Positions 15,042-22,916 of a stretch of 33,870 nt of DNA are shown here, piece by piece (the stretch's first letter is position 1; each line of letters begins with the position of its first letter). The notes beneath the pieces are model-generated. The model was not told the DNA's origin. It was given only the letters and a program-made list of their open reading frames with translations, and made no database searches. Origin of the DNA: Ectopseudomonas oleovorans (GTDB taxonomy: Bacteria > Pseudomonadota > Gammaproteobacteria > Pseudomonadales > Pseudomonadaceae); assembly GCF_003052605.1 (NCBI RefSeq), contig NZ_QASO01000091.1, forward strand, positions 1 to 33,870. Reading direction: 5' to 3'. The translations under genes were made by a program, and so were the position numbers.

Positions 15042-15686
15042 ATGAGAGCCTCTCGTTTATCTCTGCTAGGGCTGTGTGTGGCGTTGACGTCCAGCGTGTT
15101 CGCTTTCGAGCCGCTACCGCTTGCGCAGCAAGGTGGCGTCAGCCAGGTGATGCTGACTTGCACGGCGTGTCACGGCGATGCCCTGATGGGCGTGGCGGCT
15201 GCCGGTTTTCCACGTCTGGCCGGGCAATCTGCCGACTACCTGGCCAAGCAGCTTTATGACTTCAAGGCAGGCAAACGCTCCAATCCCTTCATGCAGCAAT
15301 TCGCGGCCGGACTGAGTGATCAGGACATCCAGTCCGTGACGCGGTTCTTCGCTGCTTTGCCGACTGCCCAGTACGCCACACCGAATCGTGCAGCCGCGGC
15401 CGATGGGCTGGGTGCCAGCCTGGCGCTGCGGGGCTCCTGGGAACGCAATATTCCCGAGTGCGTGTCCTGTCATGGCCCGGGAGGTGTCGGCGTTGGCAAG
15501 ACCTTCCCGCCCCTGGCCGGGCAGCCTGCTGCGTACCTGGCCAATCAGTTGCACGACTGGCAGAAGGGCGTGCGCCGCAATGATCCAAACGACCTGATGG
15601 GGCATATCGCCAAGGCCCTGAACGAAGAAGAAATCCAAGCCGTGTCCGACTACTTTGCCGGCCTGCCTGCCGGAGGTGCCCGATGA
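15042..15686 (+). CDS. tsdB: Diheme cytochrome c, TsdB-like (cytochrome c4 family)
   Basis: A 214-aa exported protein with a signal peptide (1-~21) and two cytochrome c4-type halves, each with one heme motif: CTACH at 40-44 and CVSCH at 140-144. Repeated FPRLAGQ / FPPLAGQ and YLAKQLYDF / YLANQLHDW segments show the internal duplication. Its stop overlaps the start of the TsdA-like gene by 4 bp; this tsdB-tsdA pairing is known from P. stutzeri, where TsdB is the electron partner of TsdA. I chose ATG 15042 because AAGAGG lies six bases before it; TTG 15027 and ATG 15036 are in frame but have no site. A generic cytochrome c4 role cannot be excluded. Confidence 0.82.
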   Translation: MRASRLSLLGLCVALTSSVFAFEPLPLAQQGGVSQVMLTCTACHGDALMGVAAAGFPRLAGQSADYLAKQLYDFKAGKRSNPFMQQFAAGLSDQDIQSVTRFFAALPTAQYATPNRAAAADGLGASLALRGSWERNIPECVSCHGPGGVGVGKTFPPLAGQPAAYLANQLHDWQKGVRRNDPNDLMGHIAKALNEEEIQAVSDYFAGLPAGGAR

Positions 15687-16603
15687 AACACCTGATCCCG
15701 TTCGCGCTTGGCCTGGCCAGCGTCGCCACCGCCCATGCAGCGAGCATCGCCATGGAAGACCAGAGTCAGCTACCCGCAGCGCCGGCCAAGGCCGAACATA
15801 GCGAGTGGTTTCAGCCTCCGCATGAGAAAGACCTGCCCAACGATGGATTCGGCCAGCTGGTACGTGAGGGTCGAGCGATTTTCGTCGATACCCGCAACCA
15901 GGCCGGTGAGTATGTCGGCAACGGCATGAACTGCACCAACTGCCATCTGGATCAGGGGCGCAAGGCCAACTCGGCGCCGTTGTGGGGTGCCTACACCATG
16001 TATCCGGCTTATCGAAAGAAGAACGACAAGGTCAACAGCTTCGCCGAGCGTATCCAGGGCTGCTTCCAGTTCAGCATGAACGGCACCGCGCCAGCGGTGG
16101 ACAGCCACATCATCAACGCCATCACGGCCTATTCGTACTGGCTGGCGACCGGCGCCCCGGTGGGCAAGGCGCTACCGGGGCGGCTGTATCCGGTGGTGCA
16201 GGAACCGGCGGGTGGCTATGACCTGGCCCGTGGCGAGCAGGTCTATCAGCAGCAATGCGCGGTTTGTCATGGCGATAACGGTGAGGGGCAGAAAGCCGGC
16301 AAGGACTATGTCCTGCCGCCGCTATGGGGCAAGGACTCCTACAACTGGGGGGCGGGCATGCACCGTATCAACACCGCCGCCGGCTTCATCCGCCACAACA
16401 TGCCGCTGGGCAAGGGCGGTACGCTCAGCGATGCCGATGCCTGGCACGTGGCGGCCTACATGAACAGCCACGAGCGCCCGCAAGACCCTCGGTTGATCGA
16501 CGGCTCCATCGAGAAAACCCGCGACAAGTACCACGCCGATGATGGTGTGAACCTGTACGGCAAGGTCGTCAACGGCGTGATGCTCGGGCAAGGGGTGGAC
16601 TGA
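15683..16603 (+). CDS. tsdA: Diheme cytochrome c, TsdA-like thiosulfate dehydrogenase/tetrathionate reductase
   Basis: A 306-aa periplasmic enzyme (signal peptide 1-~19) with two heme motifs, CTNCH at 84-88 and CAVCH at 192-196. Between them is RIQGCFQFSMNG with Cys127, which aligns with the cysteine that ligates the catalytic heme in TsdA enzymes (thiosulfate to tetrathionate or the reverse). The segment SYNWGAGMHR followed by TAAGFIRHNMPLG is also characteristic of TsdA. It is translationally coupled to the TsdB-like gene. The direction of catalysis cannot be read from sequence. Identity as TsdA rather than another SoxA/X-like cytochrome rests on these motifs and on gene order. Confidence 0.82.
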   Translation: MKHLIPFALGLASVATAHAASIAMEDQSQLPAAPAKAEHSEWFQPPHEKDLPNDGFGQLVREGRAIFVDTRNQAGEYVGNGMNCTNCHLDQGRKANSAPLWGAYTMYPAYRKKNDKVNSFAERIQGCFQFSMNGTAPAVDSHIINAITAYSYWLATGAPVGKALPGRLYPVVQEPAGGYDLARGEQVYQQQCAVCHGDNGEGQKAGKDYVLPPLWGKDSYNWGAGMHRINTAAGFIRHNMPLGKGGTLSDADAWHVAAYMNSHERPQDPRLIDGSIEKTRDKYHADDGVNLYGKVVNGVMLGQGVD

Positions 16604-16636
16604 ACCCGTGCCCTGGAGAGCTGCCGATATCTCGGA

Positions 16637-17371
16637 TCAGTACAGCCACAGATCCTCGCCGGCATCCTGCAACTGCTGATACACCCGATCCAGGTCCTCG
16701 CGCAGGCGCTCGGCATCAGGCGCACGTCGCGAATAGATCAGCCGCAGCGGCAGACGCTGTACCTCGACGAAGGGCAGTTCACCCATGCCCAGTGTGCGTT
16801 TGGCCTGTTCGACGGGGGCCTGATAGTCCAGCAGGTAATCACCGCGTCGGCGCAGGAGCATTTCCAGGGCCGAGGTGTGGTTGGCGGTACGGTGATGAGT
16901 GATATTGCGCGCCGGATCTGTCAGCCATTGATTGACGTCCTGCCAGTAGCTGTAGCCGGTGATCAGGATCACCCCACGATCCTGCAGATCATCCGGAATG
17001 CGCGGTGCAGGTGTGCCGTGGCGAAAATACAGGTTGAGGGTGATCTCCCCCAGCAGGTGCTTGCCTTCGAGGGTGTGCTCGACCAGCTCCGGCTTGCCTG
17101 AGGCGCCGGCCCAGATATGTATGCTGCCGTCGAGCAGACCGCTGTAGAGGCGGGCGCCGGGGTAGGAGCGAAAGTCTGCCTGGTATCCCGCCTCGTCGAG
17201 CAGGCGTGCGGCCAGCTCCAGGCCTGAGCCGCTGGGCTGGCCTTGCGCGTCGGTATAGGAATAGGGCGGAAACTCGTAGTAACCCACGTGAACGCGTTGC
17301 CTGGCCTCGGCAGCATGAGCGGCGTGTAGCCATAGCAGGGCGATGAATATCAGGCAGAAGCGTCTTGGCAT
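16637..17371 (-). CDS. Periplasmic solute-binding-like protein (SBP_bac_3 family)
   Basis: A 244-aa exported protein (signal peptide 1-~20, ending HAAHA) of the type-3 amino-acid-binding fold. The opening VGYYEFPPYSYTDAQGQP, the GLELAARLLDEAGY helix, and a second-lobe segment VILITGYSYW followed by ALEMLLRRRGDYLLDYQ are typical of the many single-domain members in Pseudomonas that have no ABC permease nearby. No transporter genes are in the neighbourhood, so it may act as a sensor or scavenger rather than in uptake. It is convergent with the cytochrome operon, 33 bp between stops. The ligand is unknown. Confidence 0.85.
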   Translation of the reverse strand: MPRRFCLIFIALLWLHAAHAAEARQRVHVGYYEFPPYSYTDAQGQPSGSGLELAARLLDEAGYQADFRSYPGARLYSGLLDGSIHIWAGASGKPELVEHTLEGKHLLGEITLNLYFRHGTPAPRIPDDLQDRGVILITGYSYWQDVNQWLTDPARNITHHRTANHTSALEMLLRRRGDYLLDYQAPVEQAKRTLGMGELPFVEVQRLPLRLIYSRRAPDAERLREDLDRVYQQLQDAGEDLWLY

Positions 17372-17467
17372 CCGGTTATCGCGGCTCTTCGCCGTCTTTT
17401 CGTTGTTATCGAGTGGTGCCTAACGAGCATGGACAAGTCGCGGTGGATTTGTCCAGTTCTGCACGGT

Positions 17468-18559
17468 TTATTCCTGAGTTGGCAGGAAAAAGCGACCGAT
17501 CACCGGCAAATGATCGGAGATTGCCAAGGTATCGCGCTGGCGAACCTGGCTGGCGAGCGGGGTCAGGCGTGGGCTGTAGAACAGGTAGTCGAGGGTGCGA
17601 TCCGGGCCGCTGGCGGCTGGATCGTTGGGGTAATGGGTGTACCACTGCGCCTGCTGTGCGCCGCTGGCCTGTTGCAGGCTGGGGATCATCGGGTAGCGCC
17701 GGGCCAGGTCCTGCAATTCGCTGTCGGCGGCGTACCAGCTACGTTGATCCTCCGGCAGATGCTGGAACTGACCGGGTGGCAGCAGGTTGAGGTCGCCGCC
17801 CAGTACCCAGGTTTTGTCGCTGGTTTGCAGCTGCTGGAGCAGGCCGTCGGTCATCTCCACCTGGCGCTGCATGGTGTCCTCGCCCTGGGCGAAGGCATCG
17901 AAATGGGTGTTGATCGCCACCAGTTTGTCGCCACCACGAATCGGCAGGTAGCTGACCAGCAAGGCGCGCTTGAGCTGGAACTGACGGCTCAGCAGGTCGC
18001 TCTCGAGCATGGGCAATTGCAGGCGTTCGGCGCGGGCGATCTGGAAGCGACTGAGGGTGCCGAGTTTCATGCCGACGCTGCCGAGGATGCGCGGGTGCGG
18101 AACGAAACCGGCCTTCCAGTAGAAGGCCTCGGTGCTGCAGGGGTAAAGGTCGCTGAGGCGCGCTTGCAGCAGGGCCAGCTGATCCTGGTAGTCGCTGGCC
18201 TTGGCCTTGTCGTGCAGCTCCTGCAGCAGTACGACATCCGGTTGTTCGTCGCGCAGCACGCGCACCACTTCATCCAGGGTGACGGCCAGGTCGGCGCTGC
18301 TCGGGCGCTCGTCCGGTCCATCGCCGCCGGGCAGGTCGTACCAGAACACGTAGCGCTTGCCGGCCAGGTACTGCACGTTCCAGGTCATCACCTTGAGTGC
18401 CTGGCCGGGCTGCAGCTGCGCCACCTGCCCGCTGCATGACACGGCAGCTTCTTCATGGGGCCGCGGGCGCCAGGTCAGGCTGTACACCAGCGCAATCAGC
18501 ACAGCGAGCAATGGCAACACAATGACCAGGAGCAGGCGAAGCGGGCGAGGCAGGGACAT
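17468..18559 (-). CDS. Endonuclease/exonuclease/phosphatase (EEP) family protein, membrane-anchored
   Basis: A 363-aa protein with an N-terminal membrane anchor (residues ~9-28, VLPLLAVLIALVYSL) and an EEP (DNase I-like) domain. Catalytic motifs in order are MTWNVQYL, LLQELHDK, NTHFDAF, GGDLNLLP and SDHLPVIGRF, all intact. Members hydrolyse phosphodiester or phosphomonoester bonds; the anchor puts the domain in the periplasm, so a lipid, sphingomyelin-like or extracellular nucleic acid substrate is possible. I chose ATG 18559 because the anchor begins there; an open frame continues upstream through the divergent CDGSH gene and is not coding. The start faces the CDGSH gene across 90 bp. Confidence 0.88.
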   Translation of the reverse strand: MSLPRPLRLLLVIVLPLLAVLIALVYSLTWRPRPHEEAAVSCSGQVAQLQPGQALKVMTWNVQYLAGKRYVFWYDLPGGDGPDERPSSADLAVTLDEVVRVLRDEQPDVVLLQELHDKAKASDYQDQLALLQARLSDLYPCSTEAFYWKAGFVPHPRILGSVGMKLGTLSRFQIARAERLQLPMLESDLLSRQFQLKRALLVSYLPIRGGDKLVAINTHFDAFAQGEDTMQRQVEMTDGLLQQLQTSDKTWVLGGDLNLLPPGQFQHLPEDQRSWYAADSELQDLARRYPMIPSLQQASGAQQAQWYTHYPNDPAASGPDRTLDYLFYSPRLTPLASQVRQRDTLAISDHLPVIGRFFLPTQE

Positions 18560-18649
18560 GGCGAAACGGGCGACTATGCTGGAAGGAGGCGAGGATACCT
18601 GACTGCGGCCTGTCGGCCCAGGCATGCGCGATCCTGCCGGGAGGTTGCG

Positions 18650-18889
18650 ATGAACCAGCCGCTGATCGCTCAGCGTGGCCCCTACGCGGTGGATGTGGAG
18701 GCCGGGCGGGATTATTTCTGGTGCCGTTGTGGGCGCAGCGCCAGCCAGCCATTCTGCGATGGCAGCCACAAGGGCAGCGGACTGACGCCACTGAAGTACC
18801 ATGCCGAGCGCGCCGAACAGGTATTTTTCTGTGGCTGCAAGCACACAGCCACGCCGCCCTGTTGCGATGGCAGCCATAACAGGTTGTAG
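18650..18889 (+). CDS. Twin CDGSH iron-sulfur protein
   Basis: A 79-aa protein with two complete CDGSH [2Fe-2S] motifs. The first uses Cys25, Cys27, Cys36 and His40 (WCRCGRSASQPFCDGSH); the second uses Cys61, Cys63, Cys72 and His76 (FCGCKHTATPPCCDGSH). Such 3-Cys/1-His clusters are redox-active and pH-sensitive; bacterial members are thought to transfer electrons or Fe-S clusters. A strong site (GGAGGT, 18640-18645) supports ATG 18650. It is divergent from the EEP gene and 32 bp upstream of the SDR gene, with which it probably forms an operon. Confidence 0.92.
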   Translation: MNQPLIAQRGPYAVDVEAGRDYFWCRCGRSASQPFCDGSHKGSGLTPLKYHAERAEQVFFCGCKHTATPPCCDGSHNRL

Positions 18890-18921
18890 TGTCGCCGAGT
18901 CCAGGGCAGCGGGAGCAGCGC

Positions 18922-19767
18922 ATGTATCGCAAGGTATTCGCCAACAAGGTGTTCGACCGCAAGGTCGTACTCATCACGGGTGGTTGTGCCGGCATCGGTC
19001 GCGCCTTGGCGATGCGCCTGGCCCAGGCTGGTGCGCGCCTGGTGATTCTCGATCTGCAGCAGGCAGCGCTGGACAGCCTGGTGCAGCACCTGGCCGATCA
19101 TCACAACGCCGAGGCGCTGGGGCTGCTCTGCGACGTGGCTGACGCCGAGGCGGTGCAGCGCGCGGTGGCGCTGGCGGTGGAGCGTTTCGGCGGTATCGAT
19201 GTGTTGGTCAACAATGCCGGCATCACTCATCGCAGCACCTTCGCCGAGACCAGTCTGGAAGTGTTCCAACGGGTCATGGCGGTCAACTATTTCGGCGCGC
19301 TCTACTGCACCCAGGCAGCGCTGCCCAGCCTGATTGCCCGCGGCGGGCAGATCATCGTGCTCAGCTCACTATCGGGCATCGCGCCGTTGCTCTATCGCAG
19401 CGCTTACAACGCCAGCAAGCACGCGCTGCATGGCTTGTTCGAGACGCTGCGCTTTGAGCTCAAGGGCTCGGGTGTGAACGTGATGCTGGTGTGCCCAGGT
19501 TTTACCGCGACCGACCTGCGCAAGAACGCTCTGGTCGGTGACGGCTCGGTGGCAGCCCAACCGCCCTTGGCGATGGGCAAGGTGGCCTCGCCGCAGGATG
19601 TCGCCGAGGCCATCTATCATGGGGCACTCAAGCGTCGGCGGCTGCTGGTGTTGTCCAACGTCGATTGGCGCGCCCGGGTGCTGGCGCGCTTCTTCCCGAG
19701 GTTGTTCGAGCGGGTGTTGCTACCGCGGCTTTCCGGGTTGCGGCCACAGCGTTCGGGGCGCAATTGA
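18922..19767 (+). CDS. Short-chain dehydrogenase/reductase (SDR)
   Basis: A 281-aa classical SDR. It has the cofactor loop TGGCAGIG (19-26), the NNAG motif (97-100), the SSLSG strand with the catalytic Ser, and the YNASK motif (Tyr162, Lys166). Asp at the end of the second strand (VILDLQ) suggests NAD(H) preference. The C-terminal ~40 residues are rich in Arg and hydrophobics (RARVLARFFPRLFERVL), as in SDRs that sit on membranes and act on lipid-like substrates. ATG 18922 is preceded by GGGAG at a good distance; a GTG at 18889 is also in frame but has no site. Its stop overlaps the next, broken gene (TGATG). Confidence 0.9.
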   Translation: MYRKVFANKVFDRKVVLITGGCAGIGRALAMRLAQAGARLVILDLQQAALDSLVQHLADHHNAEALGLLCDVADAEAVQRAVALAVERFGGIDVLVNNAGITHRSTFAETSLEVFQRVMAVNYFGALYCTQAALPSLIARGGQIIVLSSLSGIAPLLYRSAYNASKHALHGLFETLRFELKGSGVNVMLVCPGFTATDLRKNALVGDGSVAAQPPLAMGKVASPQDVAEAIYHGALKRRRLLVLSNVDWRARVLARFFPRLFERVLLPRLSGLRPQRSGRN

Positions 19768-19930
19768 TGCGTCTTTGGCTACTCGCACTGTTGATTCTGA
19801 CGCCTCTGTGCCGGGCTGGCGAAGGCGAATCCCTACGGGTGATGACCGACCTCTGGCCGCCCTTTCGCATGGAGGATGAGAACGGTCAGTTGCAGGGGCT
19901 GGATATCGATCTGCTGGCCTTCGTCCTGGC
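19767..19930 (+). pseudogene. 5' fragment of a solute-binding protein gene, 3' end deleted
   Basis: From ATG 19767 the frame encodes a signal peptide (MRLWLLALLILTPLCRA) and the start of a type-3 solute-binding fold (SLRVMTDLWPPFRMED, GLDIDLLAFVLA). After about residue 55 the frame has no similarity to the family and simply reads the opposite strand of the VOC gene to a stop at 20294. A full member would have about 230-250 residues. The start is coupled to the SDR stop (TGATG), so the original gene was the last one of that operon. The protein made today cannot fold as a binding protein. Confidence 0.8.
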
Positions 19931-20213
19931 CGCCGGCTGCCAAAGCTGCCTCGTGAAAGGCATGCGCCGAGGCCTTGTCCGGGGCGACGAAGCCGAAGTG
20001 ACTGCCGTTGCCGAGGGTCGCCGGCTGACCATTGATTGGCGTCTGCATCCAGAACTCCGGGTAATCGCGGCCGAAGGCCACCGCCCCAGGATGGCGCATG
20101 ATTTCCCGACAACCGAGGGTGGCCAGCACCTTGGCGTAGAGGGTGCTGGTAGCCTCGAAGTCATTGGTGCCGATGGATACGTGGGACAGGATGCTGGGGT
20201 TCGTTTCGCTCAT
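19833..20213 (-). pseudogene. VOC (glyoxalase-fold) protein with deleted C-terminus
   Basis: The minus-strand frame from ATG 20213 begins SILSHVSIGTNDFEATSTLY, with the metal-ligand-type His and typical VOC strands, and continues to FHEAALAAGGQDEG near 19930. There the family normally goes on for another ~30 residues (the strand with the last metal ligand), but here the frame runs into the antisense of the solute-binding fragment until a stop at 19833. The gene follows yciC by 31 bp on the same strand. The end of the fold, including the last metal-binding residue, is missing, so the product is probably inactive. Confidence 0.78.
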
Positions 20214-20244
20214 GGCGCGCTCCGGGCCGGGGAAAACAGCAAGC

Positions 20245-20913
20245 CTAGTCACTGTTCTCACCATTTGCCGCCTGCTGCGGTTCGAGCAGCATGAACAGGC
20301 GGAACAGCACCACGATGGCGAACAACTGCAGGAAGCCGTTGCCGGTCTGATGCAGCACCCATAGCAGGGTGTCGCTCTGGCTCGGCTGCGTCCACCAGTC
20401 GAGCAGCCACAACGGCACCAGCACGTTGGCCAGGCAGGTGAACACCGGCCAGAAGCGCCCCTCGGTCAACGTGAAGCTGGCCTGCAACGCGCGTAGCGGC
20501 GGCTCCTGGCGCAGTACCAGAATCAGTTCGGAAAAGGCCAGGCGCATCATGATCCAGATGCCCGGCACGATGAACAGCGACAGGCCGAGCATGATTGCCA
20601 GAGTGCTCAATCCGGTCATCAGGGCGAAGGTCGGCCACAGTTGCAGCCCGGCCGCGAACAGCTGCGCGTTGCCGGGCGTCTGGCCGATGCTGCGCGCATG
20701 CAGGAAGAGAATCAGCGGTGCGGCATACAGCGGGTAGAAGAGTATGCCGAGCAGCACGCCATAGGCCGGGTTGGCGCCTTCGCCGAGCTGGGCGGCGAGG
20801 ATCGTCTGGGCGATGGCTTCGAGCAGCAACAGCGGCAGGGTCAGGCGGGCAATGGCCAGCAGGTTGTGGCTGGAGAAAAACCAGGCGTCGCGCAGCACGG
20901 ACAGAGGCTTCAT
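20245..20913 (-). CDS. YciC-like inner-membrane protein
   Basis: A 222-aa hydrophobic protein with about six membrane segments (for example LLAIARLTLPLLLLEAIAQ, GILFYPLYAAPLILFL, LFIVPGIWIMMRLAF, VFTCLANVLVPLWLL). The FIVPGIWIMMRL segment is typical of the YciC/UPF0259 group. Function is unknown. The truncated VOC gene lies 31 bp downstream on the same strand and was probably co-transcribed with it. The start is ATG 20913; no strong ribosome site is visible. Confidence 0.82.
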   Translation of the reverse strand: MKPLSVLRDAWFFSSHNLLAIARLTLPLLLLEAIAQTILAAQLGEGANPAYGVLLGILFYPLYAAPLILFLHARSIGQTPGNAQLFAAGLQLWPTFALMTGLSTLAIMLGLSLFIVPGIWIMMRLAFSELILVLRQEPPLRALQASFTLTEGRFWPVFTCLANVLVPLWLLDWWTQPSQSDTLLWVLHQTGNGFLQLFAIVVLFRLFMLLEPQQAANGENSD

Positions 20914-20976
20914 TGGCAGGTTACCAAGTGTGAGGGCGTGGGCGCTGTGGCCGTTCGCCGGGGCAGTCGAATGGGT

Positions 20977-21462
20977 TCAAGAGTACTCCAGCTGCGCGTT
21001 GGGCTGCGCCTTGAGCAGACGCGGCAGTTCGCTGCCGGGCACTTCCAGGGTCAGTTCGGGTGGGCCGGGTGAATACAGCAGGAAGTCGCAGGCCAGCACC
21101 GCGCGGTCGATCAGCAGGGTGATGCCGGCGTCATGGCCGAACGGACAGGCACACATCGGCACGCAGCCGGTTTGCTCGATCAGTTCCTCGTCGCTGGCGA
21201 TGCGCGGGCGACTGCCGAGCAGCGTCTTGAGCCTGGCCCAGTCGGCGCGGGCGCCTTCGAGGCTGATCAGCATGGCGTAGCGCTGAGCACCGGTGCGCAG
21301 GAACAAGCTCTTGCTCTCCACGCCGCGCAGGCCGAAACGTTGGCGCACGGCATGGGCGGTGGGGTAATCCAGCACCGGCTCATGCTCGACCAGGCGGTGG
21401 CTGATTCCCTGGCTCTGGAGCAGGTCGAGGTTACGCTGGCACAGCTGTTGTAGAAACGTCAT
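20977..21462 (-). CDS. YbaK/ProX-type aminoacyl-tRNA deacylase
   Basis: A 161-aa protein of the YbaK/EbsC/ProX fold, which hydrolyses mischarged aminoacyl-tRNAs in trans. Visible family features are the N-terminal helix, RLVEHEPVLDYPTA, the conserved lysine in GVESKSLFLR, the core strand YAMLISLEGARADW, and the GCVPMCACPFGHDAGI glycine-rich loop. I chose ATG 21462 because family similarity begins there; the frame is open to 21531 but that extension is Gly/Arg-rich and unlikely. The specificity (Cys, Ala or other) cannot be read. Confidence 0.86.
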   Translation of the reverse strand: MTFLQQLCQRNLDLLQSQGISHRLVEHEPVLDYPTAHAVRQRFGLRGVESKSLFLRTGAQRYAMLISLEGARADWARLKTLLGSRPRIASDEELIEQTGCVPMCACPFGHDAGITLLIDRAVLACDFLLYSPGPPELTLEVPGSELPRLLKAQPNAQLEYS

Positions 21463-21563
21463 GGCGCCAAGGATAGGGGCTGCGCCGCGCTCGGGCCAGC
21501 CCCGGCCGCATCCGCGGCCCAGCTCTGGCATACTGGTGCCTTCGTCGCCCCCGAGGACTCCCG

Positions 21564-22043
21564 GTGAAGAAGATCGCCGTATTCGCCGATGTGCAGAACC
21601 TCTACTACACGGTGCGCCAGGTCTATGGCTGCCACTTCGACTACAGCGTGCTGTGGGCCGAGGTCAGCCGCCGTGGCGTAATCGTCGAGGCGTACGCCTA
21701 TGCCATTGACCGTGGTGACGCCAAACAGCAGCAGTTCCAGCAGACCCTGCGCAAGCTGGGCTTCACCGTGAAGCTCAAACCCTACATCCAGCGCAGCGAC
21801 GGCTCGGCCAAGGGCGACTGGGATGTCGGCATCACCATTGACGTGCTCGATGCCGTCGAGCGCGTCGACGAGATCGTCCTGGCCTCCGGTGACGGCGACT
21901 TCGACCTGCTGCTCGAGCGCGTGCGCAGTCGTGGCGTCGAGGCCATCGCCTATGGCGCGCCCGGGCTGACGGCGCAGTCGCTGATTCGCGCGGCCAGTTT
22001 GTACGTGCCCATCGAGGGTGAATTGTTGCTGCGCAATCACTGA
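21564..22043 (+). CDS. NYN domain protein (LabA/DUF88 family)
   Basis: A 159-aa PIN-like NYN domain protein, a putative RNase. Acidic residues expected to bind metal are Asp9 in FADVQNLYY, Asp87 in KGDWDVGITID, and Asp110/Asp112 in SGDGDFDLL. The start is GTG 21564 with GAGGA 7 bases upstream. It is divergent from the deacylase gene (about 100 bp between starts) and 130 bp upstream of an exonuclease gene. The substrate is unknown. Confidence 0.88.
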   Translation: MKKIAVFADVQNLYYTVRQVYGCHFDYSVLWAEVSRRGVIVEAYAYAIDRGDAKQQQFQQTLRKLGFTVKLKPYIQRSDGSAKGDWDVGITIDVLDAVERVDEIVLASGDGDFDLLLERVRSRGVEAIAYGAPGLTAQSLIRAASLYVPIEGELLLRNH

Positions 22044-22173
22044 GACGCTGTCAGCAGGTTCACCGCTGTGCTCGCCATGCTCATGTATTTCAATACACTC
22101 CGCTTGCTGCGCGCAGGCGAAACGCGACCTGCCATCGCTCGCGACGACTTCTTCACATGTTCTGAGGTTTTAC

Positions 22174-22773
22174 GTGGAATCCATTGCCGTCATCGACTTC
22201 GAAACCACTGGCGTGTCGCCGGCTCAGGCGCGCGCCACCGAAATCGGCGTGGCGATCATCGAGGACGGGCGCATCGTCGACCGCTACCAGAGCCTGATGA
22301 ATAGCGGCGCCTGGGTGCCGCCATTCATCGAGCAGCTCACCGGTATCAGCAACGCCATGCTGCGCAAGGCGCCGCCGTCGGAGCAGGTGATGAACGAGGT
22401 GGCCGACTTCATCGGCGAAAGGCCGTTGCTGGCGCATAACGCTTCCTTCGACCAGAAATTCTGGGACGCCGAGCTGGCGCGGGTACGCCGGCGTCGTGCG
22501 CAGCCCTTCGCCTGTTCGCTGCTGCTGTCGCGCCGTCTGCTGCCCGAGGCGCCAAGCCACAAGCTGGGCAACCTCAATGCCTGGGCCGGCCTGCCGGATA
22601 CCGGCCGCGCCCACCGTGCGCTGGCCGATGCCGAGATGGCAGCGAACCTGACACTGCACCTGTTCGGCCTGTTGCGCGAGCGCCATGGCCGGCACCAGGC
22701 CGATCATGCCTTTCTCTGCCAGTTGCAGAATCTGTCGGCGGCCAAGGTGCGGGCGTTGTTGGCCACATCGTAG
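22174..22773 (+). CDS. DEDDh 3'-5' exonuclease, DnaQ epsilon-like
   Basis: A 199-aa stand-alone exonuclease of the DnaQ family. All five catalytic residues are present: Asp8 and Glu10 (VIDFETTG), Asp93 (HNASFDQKF), His147 and Asp152 (RAHRALADAE). The start is GTG 22174, since the family opening IAVIDFETTG begins at once and TGAGG lies upstream; the longer open frame to 22018 overlaps the NYN gene and is not credible. It may serve in DNA repair or RNA processing; it is not the replicative epsilon subunit by context. A REP hairpin follows. Confidence 0.9.
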   Translation: MESIAVIDFETTGVSPAQARATEIGVAIIEDGRIVDRYQSLMNSGAWVPPFIEQLTGISNAMLRKAPPSEQVMNEVADFIGERPLLAHNASFDQKFWDAELARVRRRRAQPFACSLLLSRRLLPEAPSHKLGNLNAWAGLPDTGRAHRALADAEMAANLTLHLFGLLRERHGRHQADHAFLCQLQNLSAAKVRALLATS

Positions 22774-22801
22774 CCCGGCTTACATCGTACGCCGCTTCTT
22801 G

Positions 22802-22858
22802 TGTAGGAGCCCGCTTGCGGGCGATCCGTTGCCAATCGCCCGCAAGCGGGCTCCTACA
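22802..22858. repeat. REP-type perfect inverted repeat between the exonuclease and rhlE
   Basis: Two perfect 24-bp arms (22802-22825 and 22835-22858, core GGAGCCCGCTTGCGGGC) flank a 9-base loop. This matches the Pseudomonas REP style (GTAGGAGC...). It can fold into a strong hairpin and may protect the upstream mRNA end or end transcription, though no T-run follows. Confidence 0.85.
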
Positions 22859-22916
22859 AGCGGGTTGGCACGGGTAAACTACGCGCCAGTTCTTTTACTT
22901 CCTGCGGTTACCCGTC

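Noticed and set aside
17468..18877. 469-residue open frame as the full EEP-family gene
   Set aside because: The extra N-terminal part overlaps the divergent CDGSH gene and is low-complexity. The membrane anchor and family start fit ATG 18559.
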